Positions 25,468 to 34,992 of a DNA stretch of 64,000 nt are shown here, piece after piece; within the stretch, counting starts at the first letter, position 1; each line of letters starts with the position of its first letter. The notes under the pieces are model-generated. The model saw only the letters and a list, made by a program, of their open reading frames with translations. It had not been told where the DNA came from and made no database searches. Source of the DNA: Pelagomonas calceolata. Its lineage: Eukaryota > Sar > Pelagophyceae > Pelagomonadales > Pelagomonadaceae. The position numbers were made by a program, and so were the translations under genes. The stretch is from positions 2,942,501-3,006,500 of the forward strand of contig CAKKNE010000002.1 of NCBI GenBank assembly GCA_918797485.1. The letters are read 5' to 3'.

Positions 25468-27771
25468 TTATTTAACAACTAGGAACTTCTTGCGGTCATC
25501 GCCGCCGTAGTGGCGCGGGTTCTCCGCGTGCGTATAGAGCGGTAGTTGCGCGCGCAGCGCGTCGCAGGCACGGCCGGCGCGGTTCTTCGCCGCGTAATCG
25601 CCGTCCTCGAGATCACCCCATCTCTCACCCGTGGCGAGATCACCGATGCGCCGTGCCTCCTGATCCCGGCCGCAGGCGGCGTCGAATCGGCAGCGGGCGC
25701 ACTCACACGTGAATGAGGAGCGCACCGGTCGCGCCGCCTGCTCGACGCCGACAACCGGCCAAGAAGGAGGTATGCGCAGAAAGCGAATATTCCAGGGGTT
25801 CTGGAATGTCACGGGCGTCTTCTTCTCCCACGATCTATGGTTCGTCGCTTTAATCGCGGCGGTCAATCTCTCGTCGTCCCATTCTCCGAAGCCCATGGCC
25901 CGCAGCGACGCGCGCAACGCCTGGCGCGGAGGCACTAGCTCTTGCTTGTCAGCTAGTTTCGCAGCGACCAAAAGATTCGACTCTCGGAGGACGGCGTGGA
26001 CCAGTCGAACGTCGGCCCAAGCGACCTCACCTCGGCAGCCCCAGGTAAGGCCCGGTTGCAGCGTTTTCAGAGACGCATAAATGTCCTGTAGCGGTTCGGC
26101 GAGTTCTTTCTCGTCCCGCACAAGGACGCTCTCGGCAAAAGAAACGCGCGGCAGTTCGGCCGGTGAATAGGCGGATAGCCACTTGTTCCGACGGAGTTCG
26201 TAGTCTTGGACCGTAACGCTCTCCCCGCCGTCATCCGCCGCGTGTGGGCACGCCGGGAGGGCCGCGTCGAGCTCGGCCATCTTCCACAAGACCCTCTCCT
26301 CCCGCTCGACGCGCAGCGGGCTGTCGCGATCTAAGCGCTCGACCGGGACAGCGCACGGGAGGCCGTGAACGGTGCCCGAAATCACCAGGCGCATGCAGGA
26401 GTACGCCTTCCACGGATCTCGCGGGCAGGACTCCGGTGCCGGTGGAGTCCAGGGAGCGCGCGCGCGCGTCCGCTCCGACGCGCCGCGCCCGCCAGGCTCG
26501 TCAGTCAACAATCGAAATATGAGGTGCGCGGTGGCGTTCCGGGCCCGAGGAGCGTCTTCATCGCCGTCGGGATCACAATGCTCGCACCGCGCGTACGAGA
26601 CCGCCTCGTGCTCGAACCGTACCTCATCGAGCACGACCTCCGCGTTACTGTAGCAGCGAGCAAACCCGTGCGCCAGATCGGCGGCGCGCCACGCGCGGCC
26701 GCCGCGCCGCCGCAGGTGCTCACCAAACTGATACTCATGTTCGGTGTAGCGGCTGTCCCACTTGTCCGGCGTGCAGCTATCGGCGCCGTCCGCCCGGAAC
26801 GAAAAGAGGCACGCGCCCTCGAGCACCTCGCCCGGAGGCCGCCCGCACAACGACTCACCTGCTTGCTCGTCGACGAGAAGGGCCCCGCCGCGCGGCTCTC
26901 CCTCCCTATGAACGTATTTCGTGGGCCGGCCCATGAGATCGTAGCGGCTGCGCTCGCCGGCGGGCAGCGCCTCGGTCTCCGGCAGGTGTTGGATAACGTG
27001 CAGGCCGTGGCAGAGCGGCGAGTCGGGGAGCAGGTCCCGGGCGAAGTTCAAAAGCGCGTCCATTTCCTCGCCCCAGTGTCCAGCTCCGTCGAAGTAGTAG
27101 CGCTCCGGCCACTCCTCGTCAGCAAATTCGTCCGGCGACGCCATCGTGCGGTCTATATAGATGTGGTGCGCGTCGAGGCGCCAGGGCAGGTGCGAGGCGG
27201 CCGCGAGGAAGCCCGTCCAGGCGAGCGAACCTCGGAAATACATATCATATTCAGTGTAGTCGGGGTAGTCCCGCTGCAACGCGGCCGAGCGCCACGCCAA
27301 GCACGCGTGGAGGCGCCTAGCCGCGGCCCGGTGCGCGTGCGAGTACACCAGCGTGCCGGTGCCGTCGTCGAGCTCCGCCGCGTTCCAGGGCCCCGTGACG
27401 CTATCGGGCGCGTCGGACGGAGGTTGTCCAACAAATCGAGCCTCCGCGTCGGCGGCGTCGACTGGTGTGAGCTGAGGCGTCGCCGCCACGGCGCAGGGCC
27501 GCACGCCGAACAGGCTCTGGTGCGTCGCGGCCATGTGCTTGTCGATGATCGCGCGCCATCGCTTGCACACGAGTCGGAGTGGCACGCAGCCTATCGCGCC
27601 GGCGAGGGACCGCAGCTCGCGCGCCGTCTGCTGGCGCTCATCGTGGGATGACCAGTCCTCGTCGTCGGGCCGCGCGTACTGAATGGCGCCGTCGAGGCGC
27701 TGGACAGCATATGGGCAGTAGCTGTGGATCAGGTGCTCGTAGAGGTCCTCTGGCAGGGTCATGCTGGCCAT
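25468..27771 (-). CDS. F-box-like protein with Cys-containing C-terminus, function unknown
   Basis: The ATG at 27771 gives 767 residues. The start MASMTLPEDLYEHLIHSYCPYAVQ...LRLVCKRWRAIIDKHM resembles an F-box. The central region is rich in acidic and aromatic residues without recognisable repeats. Segments CEHCDPDGDED and CECARCRFDAACGRD contain paired Cys that could bind metal. The opposite strand has long open frames, probably shadows of GC-rich codon use. No named family. Confidence 0.6.
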   Translation of the reverse strand: MASMTLPEDLYEHLIHSYCPYAVQRLDGAIQYARPDDEDWSSHDERQQTARELRSLAGAIGCVPLRLVCKRWRAIIDKHMAATHQSLFGVRPCAVAATPQLTPVDAADAEARFVGQPPSDAPDSVTGPWNAAELDDGTGTLVYSHAHRAAARRLHACLAWRSAALQRDYPDYTEYDMYFRGSLAWTGFLAAASHLPWRLDAHHIYIDRTMASPDEFADEEWPERYYFDGAGHWGEEMDALLNFARDLLPDSPLCHGLHVIQHLPETEALPAGERSRYDLMGRPTKYVHREGEPRGGALLVDEQAGESLCGRPPGEVLEGACLFSFRADGADSCTPDKWDSRYTEHEYQFGEHLRRRGGRAWRAADLAHGFARCYSNAEVVLDEVRFEHEAVSYARCEHCDPDGDEDAPRARNATAHLIFRLLTDEPGGRGASERTRARAPWTPPAPESCPRDPWKAYSCMRLVISGTVHGLPCAVPVERLDRDSPLRVEREERVLWKMAELDAALPACPHAADDGGESVTVQDYELRRNKWLSAYSPAELPRVSFAESVLVRDEKELAEPLQDIYASLKTLQPGLTWGCRGEVAWADVRLVHAVLRESNLLVAAKLADKQELVPPRQALRASLRAMGFGEWDDERLTAAIKATNHRSWEKKTPVTFQNPWNIRFLRIPPSWPVVGVEQAARPVRSSFTCECARCRFDAACGRDQEARRIGDLATGERWGDLEDGDYAAKNRAGRACDALRAQLPLYTHAENPRHYGGDDRKKFLVVK

Positions 27772-28026
27772 GCTCTCCAAGCTGCTGCTCTCTCTAGCAC
27801 TGCGAAATCGCTTGCTTCGTGCCGCAGCTGTCGCAGCGGTGATCGCGCACAACTATGGGACCATGTGCTGCGTTTTGTTTGATATATGGCGACGCTTGCT
27901 GGCACTGCAGCCGCCTGGGTCATCACACAGGCGAATACCCGCTCGCTGCGACGCGCGCGGCGTTCCGGGATATATCGCAAACACACACAACTTAATAACA
28001 GCATACGACATCGACGAGGCGACGCA

Positions 28027-29046
28027 TCACTCGTCGGGCCGGAACGGCCGCGCCCAGACCGCCTCCTGATCATCGATGCGCTTCGCGAGGATCACCTCGA
28101 GGCACGTCCTGTCTTCGGAGAGGGCCCAGGTGCACTCGCTCGCGACGACGGGGCCCTCCAGGGTCCTCGCGACGACCGCGGCACCCTCCAGCGACACCGA
28201 TAGTTTTTGTGAACCGAACTCGACTTTCATGGCTTTCGCCGACGGCGCCGCCCGCGGCAACTTCACATCAACCTCCATGCGCTCGGGCGTCTCGCGCCAT
28301 AGCCACCTTTCTGGAGTCTCCCCATCAATACTGCCGCCGGTCGGCCAGTACGTCTGTCGTTCGGGCTCCTTGTCGTCCGGCACGACGTCGTCCAACAGGT
28401 CTTCTTCCATGTCGTCGAGCAGCGCCTTCTCCTCGACCGTCTCCTCGCGCGCGTCGCCCCTTTCTCTCCTTTCGGCGGCAAGCTCGAGCTCCCTCCTTAG
28501 TACATCGTCGTCGTCGTCGTCGACCCGATCCGCGCCGAACACCTCGACGCCCGCCGCCCAGTCCCTTACATTTAACAGCTCGAGCTCGAACACGACGTGC
28601 GCTTGCGCGGGAACGTGCGGCTCCGCGCCGTCGCCGAAGGCCCAGTCCGGCCCCGCCAGGATCTCCACCCGATCCTGGGGAGCCATCGTCGCCACGCAGG
28701 CGTCCCAGGCCCGCGTCGCTTCGCCGGACCCGCCGCCGAGCGTGAATTCTAACGTGCTGTTCGGCTGCAGCGCCCCTATCCTCTCGCCGCGGCACCACCA
28801 GTTGCCCTGCTTCTCGGCGAGCCAGGCCGTCCAGCGCACGCTGCACTCGGCGCCCGGCGGCGGCTTCGGGCCTCCTCGAGGTGGCGTAAGCCGTCGAACG
28901 CAGCACGCGCCCTTGCCGTTCGAGAGGTCTTCCCAGCCTTGCGGTGCGGCCCTTGGTGCCGTGATGCGTTTTCTGGGAGTGTGGTGGAAGGCCTGGGCCG
29001 CCTGCGTTGCGCAGAGGAGCGCTGCTGCTGCTGCTCTTGCTCTCAT
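28027..29046 (-). CDS. Plastid-targeted FKBP-like and CS-domain protein
   Basis: A 339-residue protein. MRARAAAAALLCATQAAQAFHHTP is a signal peptide followed at once by Phe, then a basic Ser/Thr/Pro/Arg region, the classic heterokont plastid signal. Residues about 55-160 look like an FKBP-type fold (VRWTAWLAEKQGNWW, TLEFTLGGG, RAWDACVATMAPQDRVEILAGPDWAFGDG, HVVFELELLNV), with several FKBP catalytic residues not conserved. After an acidic linker, about 240-330 is a CS/p23-like domain (WLWRETPERMEVDVKLP, VEFGSQKLSVSLEG, WALSEDRTCLEVILAK). A chaperone or cochaperone role in the plastid is inferred. Confidence 0.7.
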   Translation of the reverse strand: MRARAAAAALLCATQAAQAFHHTPRKRITAPRAAPQGWEDLSNGKGACCVRRLTPPRGGPKPPPGAECSVRWTAWLAEKQGNWWCRGERIGALQPNSTLEFTLGGGSGEATRAWDACVATMAPQDRVEILAGPDWAFGDGAEPHVPAQAHVVFELELLNVRDWAAGVEVFGADRVDDDDDDVLRRELELAAERRERGDAREETVEEKALLDDMEEDLLDDVVPDDKEPERQTYWPTGGSIDGETPERWLWRETPERMEVDVKLPRAAPSAKAMKVEFGSQKLSVSLEGAAVVARTLEGPVVASECTWALSEDRTCLEVILAKRIDDQEAVWARPFRPDE

Positions 29047-29405
29047 AGCTCACACAGCTGCAAAATCGTGCCGGTTTTCGTTGCAGCTCTTGTAATTCGA
29101 GTAATTGTACGCGATAATTGAGCTCTGTGCAGTGAGTACAGTCCAGCGGCGGCTAATTGCGCGCGGCCAAGTGCCTCTGCAGCAGCAAGACTGCCTTTGC
29201 GGTCAAATCCGTGCCTTCGAGCGTGTCTACTTGTCCAGAGGGTCGCAACGAGTCATGTGAGAGCGCCCAAACGAGAAATCAACTCGGCGAAAAACCCGAT
29301 ACCCTCGACGATTTTGGCTCAGCGATTTTGGCCTAGCACCGCCTACGACGCTCTCCGGGGACAGCTGAGGCAACGCTGGTCGAGTAGAGGAGCTCTGTTG
29401 GCACC
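29047..29405. other. Divergent promoter region of FKBP-CS and ubiquitin-eS31 genes
   Basis: A spacer of 359 bp. I found no full CTAG element. GCCTAGCACC near 29331 could be a half-site about 75 bp before the ubiquitin ATG. No ORF or repeat recognised. Confidence 0.35.
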
Positions 29406-30169
<764 letters not shown>

Positions 30170-30283
30170 GCTTGTTACCTTAAAGTGGTGTTTCTTCATC
30201 TCGGCTGGCGCGCCTTCACCACGACGTCGCCTCTGCTCGACGGCGTGGAGGTTGCGCGATCTTTCCGCGTCGCGCGAATTTGA

Positions 30284-30306
30284 GCTAGCGGCATAAAGAC
30301 ACTAGC
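30284..30306 (+). promoter_or_regulatory. CTAG quasi-palindrome, candidate promoter element
   Basis: Identical over 23 bp to the copy at 17262. It lies between two tandem plus-strand genes (eS31 stop 30169, SPT1 ATG 30457), so it can only serve the SPT1 gene. Its orientation fits and it is 151 bp from the ATG. Confidence 0.65.
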
Positions 30307-30456
30307 GCCAACCGGCGCGAGCTTAGCCCGCTGACTAGCCCGTCAAAGCTCGCTCGTTTGCAACCAAAACGCCATCTGGACACACGTCGCTCGCCACCCT
30401 TGCAGCGTCGCCTCCGTTTTCGCGCGCGCGTGCACCCAGCACAAATAGCTGGTACC

Positions 30457-32100
30457 ATGCGGCTGTGTTTAGTTTTGCTAGCCGCCGCGGCCGCGGCCAA
30501 GCGCCAGCAACCACCACCGCCCGCGGACGACCGCCAGCTCTTCCGCGAGGCGCTACAGGAGCGAGATTTCAAAACCGCACTAAAAACAGCACCAGCGGCG
30601 TACGCCACCTGGTGGCAACAATTACTCAAAGACGACCCGTACCACGTCTTTATTGAAACATTACTGATTGCCTTCCTCCTGTACTTGTTGTACGGCACGC
30701 GCCGCGCGAAAAACTCCCAAAAAAAGGAGCAAGCATTGACCGACAGAGAAATCGACGACCTCGTCAGCGACTGGGCCCCCGCGCCGCTCGTAGGAACGGC
30801 GAGCGCGCCGCCGCCGGCCATGCGCGTCGTGACGCCCGCGGCACAACCGGGCCGCGTGCACGTGCGCAAGGACACGAACACCGCGAAGTGGTCGTCTGGC
30901 GACCCCCTCACCAAGCCGACGAAGCAGGGCGCCCTGAACTGCGGCGCCTTCGACTTCCTGGCCATGGGGTCCTCGGTCAAGGTGCGCGAGGCGGCCCAGG
31001 CAGCTTTAACGAAGTACGGCTGCGGGAGCTGCGGCCCGCGCGGCTTCTACGGCTCGATCGACGTCCACGAGCAGCTGGAAGCCAGGGTCGCGTCGTTCTC
31101 GCACACGAAGCAGGCCATCGCGTTTTCCGATGCCGCTTCTTGTTGCACGTCGACCGTCGCCGCGTTCGCGAAAAGAGGCGACCTATTAGTGGTCGATGAT
31201 GGGATCTCGGAACCTTTAAGGACGGGCTGCGTGCTATCGAGAGCAAGAGTCGTCGCGTACAAGCACAACGACGCTAATGATTTAAAAAGAGTTATGGAGG
31301 GGATTAGACAGGCGGACCGGCGGAAGGGCCGCGCCCCAACCGCTCAAAGAAGGTTCGTGGTCTGCGAGGCCGTGTCGCGAGACCACGGCGGCGACGTCGC
31401 GCCGCTGAAGGAGATTTTGGCACTGAAGGACGAGTTCGGCTACCGTTTGATTCTGGACGAGTCGCTCTCCTGGGGCGTCTTGGGCGCGACGGGCCGGGGC
31501 CTCAAGGAGGCTTGTGGCATCGAGGATCCTACTTCCGTTGAGATCACGTGCGTGGACCTCGCGCCGGCTTTAGGTTCGAACGGAGGCTTGTGTATTGGCA
31601 CGGACGAAGTGGTAGCCCACCAGCGGTTGAGTGGAGCGGGCTACTGCTTCTCGGCGGCGGCGCCGCCCTTCTATTCGGCCGCCGCTTTGGCGGCGCTGGA
31701 CATCTTAGATTCTAGTGAGGGGCAAAAACGACTCTCAAAACTGCGTAGCAACGCGTCTTTACTGAGAAAGGAGCTGGCCAAGGCCTTCGACGGCGACGCT
31801 TTGTTGAGTGTCGTCGGTACAAATATAGAGGTCGACCTGGAGGATGATCTGGACGTGCCCTTCGTGTTGCTGGAAGGTGCGTCATCAAAGACCCTCGACG
31901 CCATCATCGACGCGGCCTACGCCAGTGGCTACGCCGTGTCCCTCGCGACGCCGCCGGCCGACGACGCGGCGCCGGCCCTGCCGCCCCTCAAAAAGAAGCC
32001 GCTCGCGCTCCGCGTGACGACGACGGCCGACCACGGCGCGGCGGACGTGAGGGGGCTCGTGGCGGCGCTGGCGAAGGCGTCGGCGAAGGCGACCGCCTAG
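30457..32100 (+). CDS. Serine palmitoyltransferase subunit 1 (LCB1/SPTLC1)
   Basis: The ATG at 30457 gives 547 residues. An N-terminal membrane helix (YHVFIETLLIAFLLYLLYGT) precedes the alpha-oxoamine synthase fold: GALNCGAFDFLAMG, YGCGSCGPRGFYGSIDVHEQLE, DESLSWGVLGATGRG. Where the catalytic subunit has the PLP-binding Lys, this protein has DLAPALGSNGGLCIG, so it is the non-catalytic LCB1 type. The Cys in GCGSCGPRG matches the position mutated in human sensory neuropathy. Role: with LCB2, the first step of sphingolipid synthesis in the ER. An earlier frame start uses TTG. Confidence 0.92.
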   Translation: MRLCLVLLAAAAAAKRQQPPPPADDRQLFREALQERDFKTALKTAPAAYATWWQQLLKDDPYHVFIETLLIAFLLYLLYGTRRAKNSQKKEQALTDREIDDLVSDWAPAPLVGTASAPPPAMRVVTPAAQPGRVHVRKDTNTAKWSSGDPLTKPTKQGALNCGAFDFLAMGSSVKVREAAQAALTKYGCGSCGPRGFYGSIDVHEQLEARVASFSHTKQAIAFSDAASCCTSTVAAFAKRGDLLVVDDGISEPLRTGCVLSRARVVAYKHNDANDLKRVMEGIRQADRRKGRAPTAQRRFVVCEAVSRDHGGDVAPLKEILALKDEFGYRLILDESLSWGVLGATGRGLKEACGIEDPTSVEITCVDLAPALGSNGGLCIGTDEVVAHQRLSGAGYCFSAAAPPFYSAAALAALDILDSSEGQKRLSKLRSNASLLRKELAKAFDGDALLSVVGTNIEVDLEDDLDVPFVLLEGASSKTLDAIIDAAYASGYAVSLATPPADDAAPALPPLKKKPLALRVTTTADHGAADVRGLVAALAKASAKATA

Positions 32101-32184
32101 GTATCATCTATTTTCGTTACTCTTGGGGTCTTCTTCGTGGTGGGGGTGTCTGGGGGGTGCGTGTAGTCGTTATCAGGATCATGG

Positions 32185-33282
32185 TCAGGAATCGTCGCCG
32201 CCCGCCGGCGGTTGCGGTGTAGATTCCTTCCAGTAGCCTTTGGGGTCCTTCCAGATGACGCCGTCGCAGCCGGGGATGAGAATTGGCAGTTTGTCGTTGT
32301 CCCAGGGGAACCTGCGGCCGTCGGCAGATCCGAGCTGAAACTCGTCGACGTGGGCCTCTCGGAGGCGCGGGCAGCAGCTCCGCTTCAGAGCTTGGACGAC
32401 GTGGACCTGGAATGCGATTCCCTCGCTGCAGCGCAGGACCTCGATATTTCCCGCGTGCCGCAGGAGCTTCTTGTAACCGTCATGATCATAGTGGACCTTC
32501 CCGCTGTCATCGCAAAACTTCAAGATCCCTCCATACCTGCCCACATCAAGAAACCGCACGTTCGGCACGAGGGCGAGGGCCTCGGCCAGGTCCGACCTGG
32601 TCGGGCCGTAGGCCGTCGAGAGGTATTGGAGGCGAGGGACGTGCTTCAGAATAGGCGGCCACGCAGTATCGCTCCAGTCGTCGCCGACAATAATGGCCGC
32701 AATTCCTTGCTGCGGCGGCAGATTCACCGCCTGATTGGGCCGTAAAACGCCGTGTGACAGAAGAAATAAATTGGTCTGAAAAGAGTCGGGCTCTTCGGCC
32801 GTACGAGACGAAAAGTAGACGACGGTGATTTGTGCGCGCAATTCCTTCAGGTACGAGAGAATCACCGCGGGGCGCGCGATGCTTGGTAGCTTCAGCATGG
32901 TCAGCGGCCGGTTCAGTAGCGGGCGCAAGTGGACGCGTGCCCAGTCGCGCAGCGCTTCCGTGAGGCCCTCCTCGTCTACGGGCGCGCCCGAATCGTCGGG
33001 GTTCGGCTTGTAGGTGTCTAGCACGGGTAGCGCGCGCAGCGCCGGTCCGGGCTTTCGCATGTCCACGCAGTGACAACCCACACATTCCTCGCGCACGCAG
33101 CCGACGCCGCGGCACGGGGTCATCCCCCATCTAGGCGCGCGCAGCGCGGCACGCCAGCCCTTGTCCGCGTGTGACACGGTAACGCGATCCACACAAATCA
33201 GGAACGGGCTCACAAGACACGCTAGCGTGTCTCGCGGCAGCTGTGCCGTCAAATCGGCAGCGCTCGGTTTGTTTGTCGCCAT
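32185..33282 (-). CDS. F-box protein, LRR-like C-terminal part
   Basis: The ATG at 33282 gives 365 residues. The N-terminus (LPRDTLACLVSPFLICVDRVTVSHADKGWRAAL) is F-box-like. CRGVGCVREECVGCHCVD near residue 60 has six Cys and could bind metal or form disulfides. The C-terminal 200 residues show spaced leucine patterns (LQYLSTAYGPTRSDLAEAL, VRFLDVGRYGG, IEVLRCSEGIAFQ, LREAHVDEF) suggestive of irregular leucine-rich repeats. A role as an SCF substrate receptor is inferred. Confidence 0.6.
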   Translation of the reverse strand: MATNKPSAADLTAQLPRDTLACLVSPFLICVDRVTVSHADKGWRAALRAPRWGMTPCRGVGCVREECVGCHCVDMRKPGPALRALPVLDTYKPNPDDSGAPVDEEGLTEALRDWARVHLRPLLNRPLTMLKLPSIARPAVILSYLKELRAQITVVYFSSRTAEEPDSFQTNLFLLSHGVLRPNQAVNLPPQQGIAAIIVGDDWSDTAWPPILKHVPRLQYLSTAYGPTRSDLAEALALVPNVRFLDVGRYGGILKFCDDSGKVHYDHDGYKKLLRHAGNIEVLRCSEGIAFQVHVVQALKRSCCPRLREAHVDEFQLGSADGRRFPWDNDKLPILIPGCDGVIWKDPKGYWKESTPQPPAGGDDS

Positions 33283-33507
33283 TCCTCGGAGATTTTGGCT
33301 GCTTGGTGCGCGTCGCGTATGTGATGGTTTAATATGGCTGCCCCGTGCCGCGCAGGCGGCGAGCGGCGCGATAACAGCGCCAAAAAGGCCGTGGTTGATT
33401 TTTTGACAAAATCGTTCTGCGCGGGGTGTCCCGGCGGCCGGGCGGCTCCCCGCACGCGTCCGAAAAACTGCAGCTAGATACACAACACCTTATACGACGC
33501 CAAGAAG

Positions 33508-34542
33508 TCACAGATCCTCGCAGTCGCCCAGCACCTCCCCCTCAGCGAGATCCCAGAGCCCGAGGTACTGGTCCGCGTGCGCATCGAGATACAACCTCGA
33601 TGGGTCGCGCGCGCAGTAGGGCCGCTTCAACAGATTCGTCCGGTGCCCATTCGCCAGGACGTATGAAGTATCGAAGTCGTCTGCTTTCACGTACGTCGAG
33701 GTCAACAAGTACGAAGCGCCGGACCCATGCAAGTGTCTGAGGACGGCCCTCCCATCACCAACGGGCAGGTGGAACAGCAAATGTCTACACAAAATCAACG
33801 TGCGGCGCCCCCGGACCAGGCTCCTCAACTGATCAACTGATGATTCATCAGCGACGTCCAGCGCCATGAAAGTGAGGGAGGGATGCTTCTCAATGTTGGA
33901 AGCTATCACACTCTGGACGACGTCAATGCCCACGTACTCCACACCTCGTAAATCGACAGAAGCCATCCAGGTCATATCACCACAAGGGGCGTCGATCAAC
34001 AACTCGATGTCAAACTCCCTGATGAGCTGCTCTATGGTCGTGATGGCGTTCTTCGCCGCGTCCAGAGTGGATCCGGGACCACTCGCGGGGACCCCTGGCA
34101 TCTTGTGCTGCGCCGCCCAGTACCCCAATTCATACACTGTCGAGAAATATGAACTACGGTCCCATTCCGTTGTTGTTCCCGTGTGACTTTTGATATCCAC
34201 GTTGCCGCTTCCTACTCCTACACTGAACTGGGTCGAAGCGGACGCGACTTCTGTACCATCGGAGAACATGGTCAATACGAGCGACCGTTTACCGGGCAAG
34301 AGTGACGTGAGCACGAGCTGCTCGCGGGCCATCACATCTAGTTGATTGCAGGTCATGGGCTCGCCGTCGAGCGCCACGCAGACGCGGTAGGCCTCCGCTC
34401 GGTCGCCTTCCGGGAGCGTGCCCGTGAATCCTAATGTTACGTCTCTCTCCGATGTTTCCGAATTATTTTGAGGCGACCAGACGTCGAGGCGCTGGGCGCT
34501 TGCGATGGTCAGGAGCGCGCACCACCACCAGAGGCTGCCCAT
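33508..34542 (-). CDS. Secreted or luminal SAM-dependent methyltransferase-like protein
   Basis: A 344-residue protein with signal peptide MGSLWWWCALLTIASAQ. Residues about 20-110 form a beta-rich N-terminal domain with two Cys. From about 125, SSYFSTVYELGYW leads into a Rossmann methyltransferase: LLIDAPCGDMTWM (motif I), VEYVGIDVVQSVI (acidic residue of motif II), LTFMALDVAD, TLILCRHLLFHLP. This variant with DAPCGDMTWM is known from uncharacterised animal and algal proteins. The methyl acceptor is unknown; the signal peptide suggests a secretory substrate. Confidence 0.75.
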   Translation of the reverse strand: MGSLWWWCALLTIASAQRLDVWSPQNNSETSERDVTLGFTGTLPEGDRAEAYRVCVALDGEPMTCNQLDVMAREQLVLTSLLPGKRSLVLTMFSDGTEVASASTQFSVGVGSGNVDIKSHTGTTTEWDRSSYFSTVYELGYWAAQHKMPGVPASGPGSTLDAAKNAITTIEQLIREFDIELLIDAPCGDMTWMASVDLRGVEYVGIDVVQSVIASNIEKHPSLTFMALDVADESSVDQLRSLVRGRRTLILCRHLLFHLPVGDGRAVLRHLHGSGASYLLTSTYVKADDFDTSYVLANGHRTNLLKRPYCARDPSRLYLDAHADQYLGLWDLAEGEVLGDCEDL

Positions 34543-34992
34543 GTCTTTGTGCTCACGCTCCGGGGCGCATCGATGGCGTGCTCGTTGCGCTGGTTATAGT
34601 GGTACTAATTACAACCCATTCGGCCTGCCTGGTGATGCGTGCGGCGCACAAGGAGCTTGCCAATTGGCATGCGGCCATGGCCATGGCAGCCGGCCTCGGC
34701 GGCGCCTTTGCGGCGGCGCAGGCCGCCAGGGAGTCAAACAGACCGCTCCTAGAGCTCTTCCGGGACTGCTTGGAGATTTCATTTCAGGCCGACGACGGGC
34801 CTCGGCCGCGCGACGAAGGCGCTAATCAGGGCGATACGCGCCCAACAATTAGCCGAACGACAAGCCGCCGTTTCGGCTTCGACCACTGCCCTACGGACCA
34901 CGTCACAGCGGCTGCGCCGGCACGCATATCGCCCGTAACGCCGACGCCCTGAAACCGACAAAATCTAGCCGAGACGCAAGCCCGACGCAGCC
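34543..34992. other. Divergent intergenic region with weak features
   Basis: A 450-bp spacer between the methyltransferase and AMBRA1-like genes. A plus-strand frame (34434-34952) encodes a hydrophobic stretch (GVLVALVIVVLITT) but overlaps the methyltransferase start and has no family support, so I leave it out. GATTTCATTTCAG near 34775 looks like a 3' splice site and could mark a 5'-UTR intron. No full CTAG element. Confidence 0.3.

Noticed and set aside
25474-27700. Long plus-strand open frames such as 26365-27651
   Set aside because: They are shadows of the minus-strand F-box-like gene, caused by GC-rich third positions, and begin with non-conserved Arg-rich sequence.
34434-34952. Plus-strand ORF with a hydrophobic stretch
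   Set aside because: It overlaps the start of the methyltransferase gene, has no homology I recognise, and its C-terminal half looks random.
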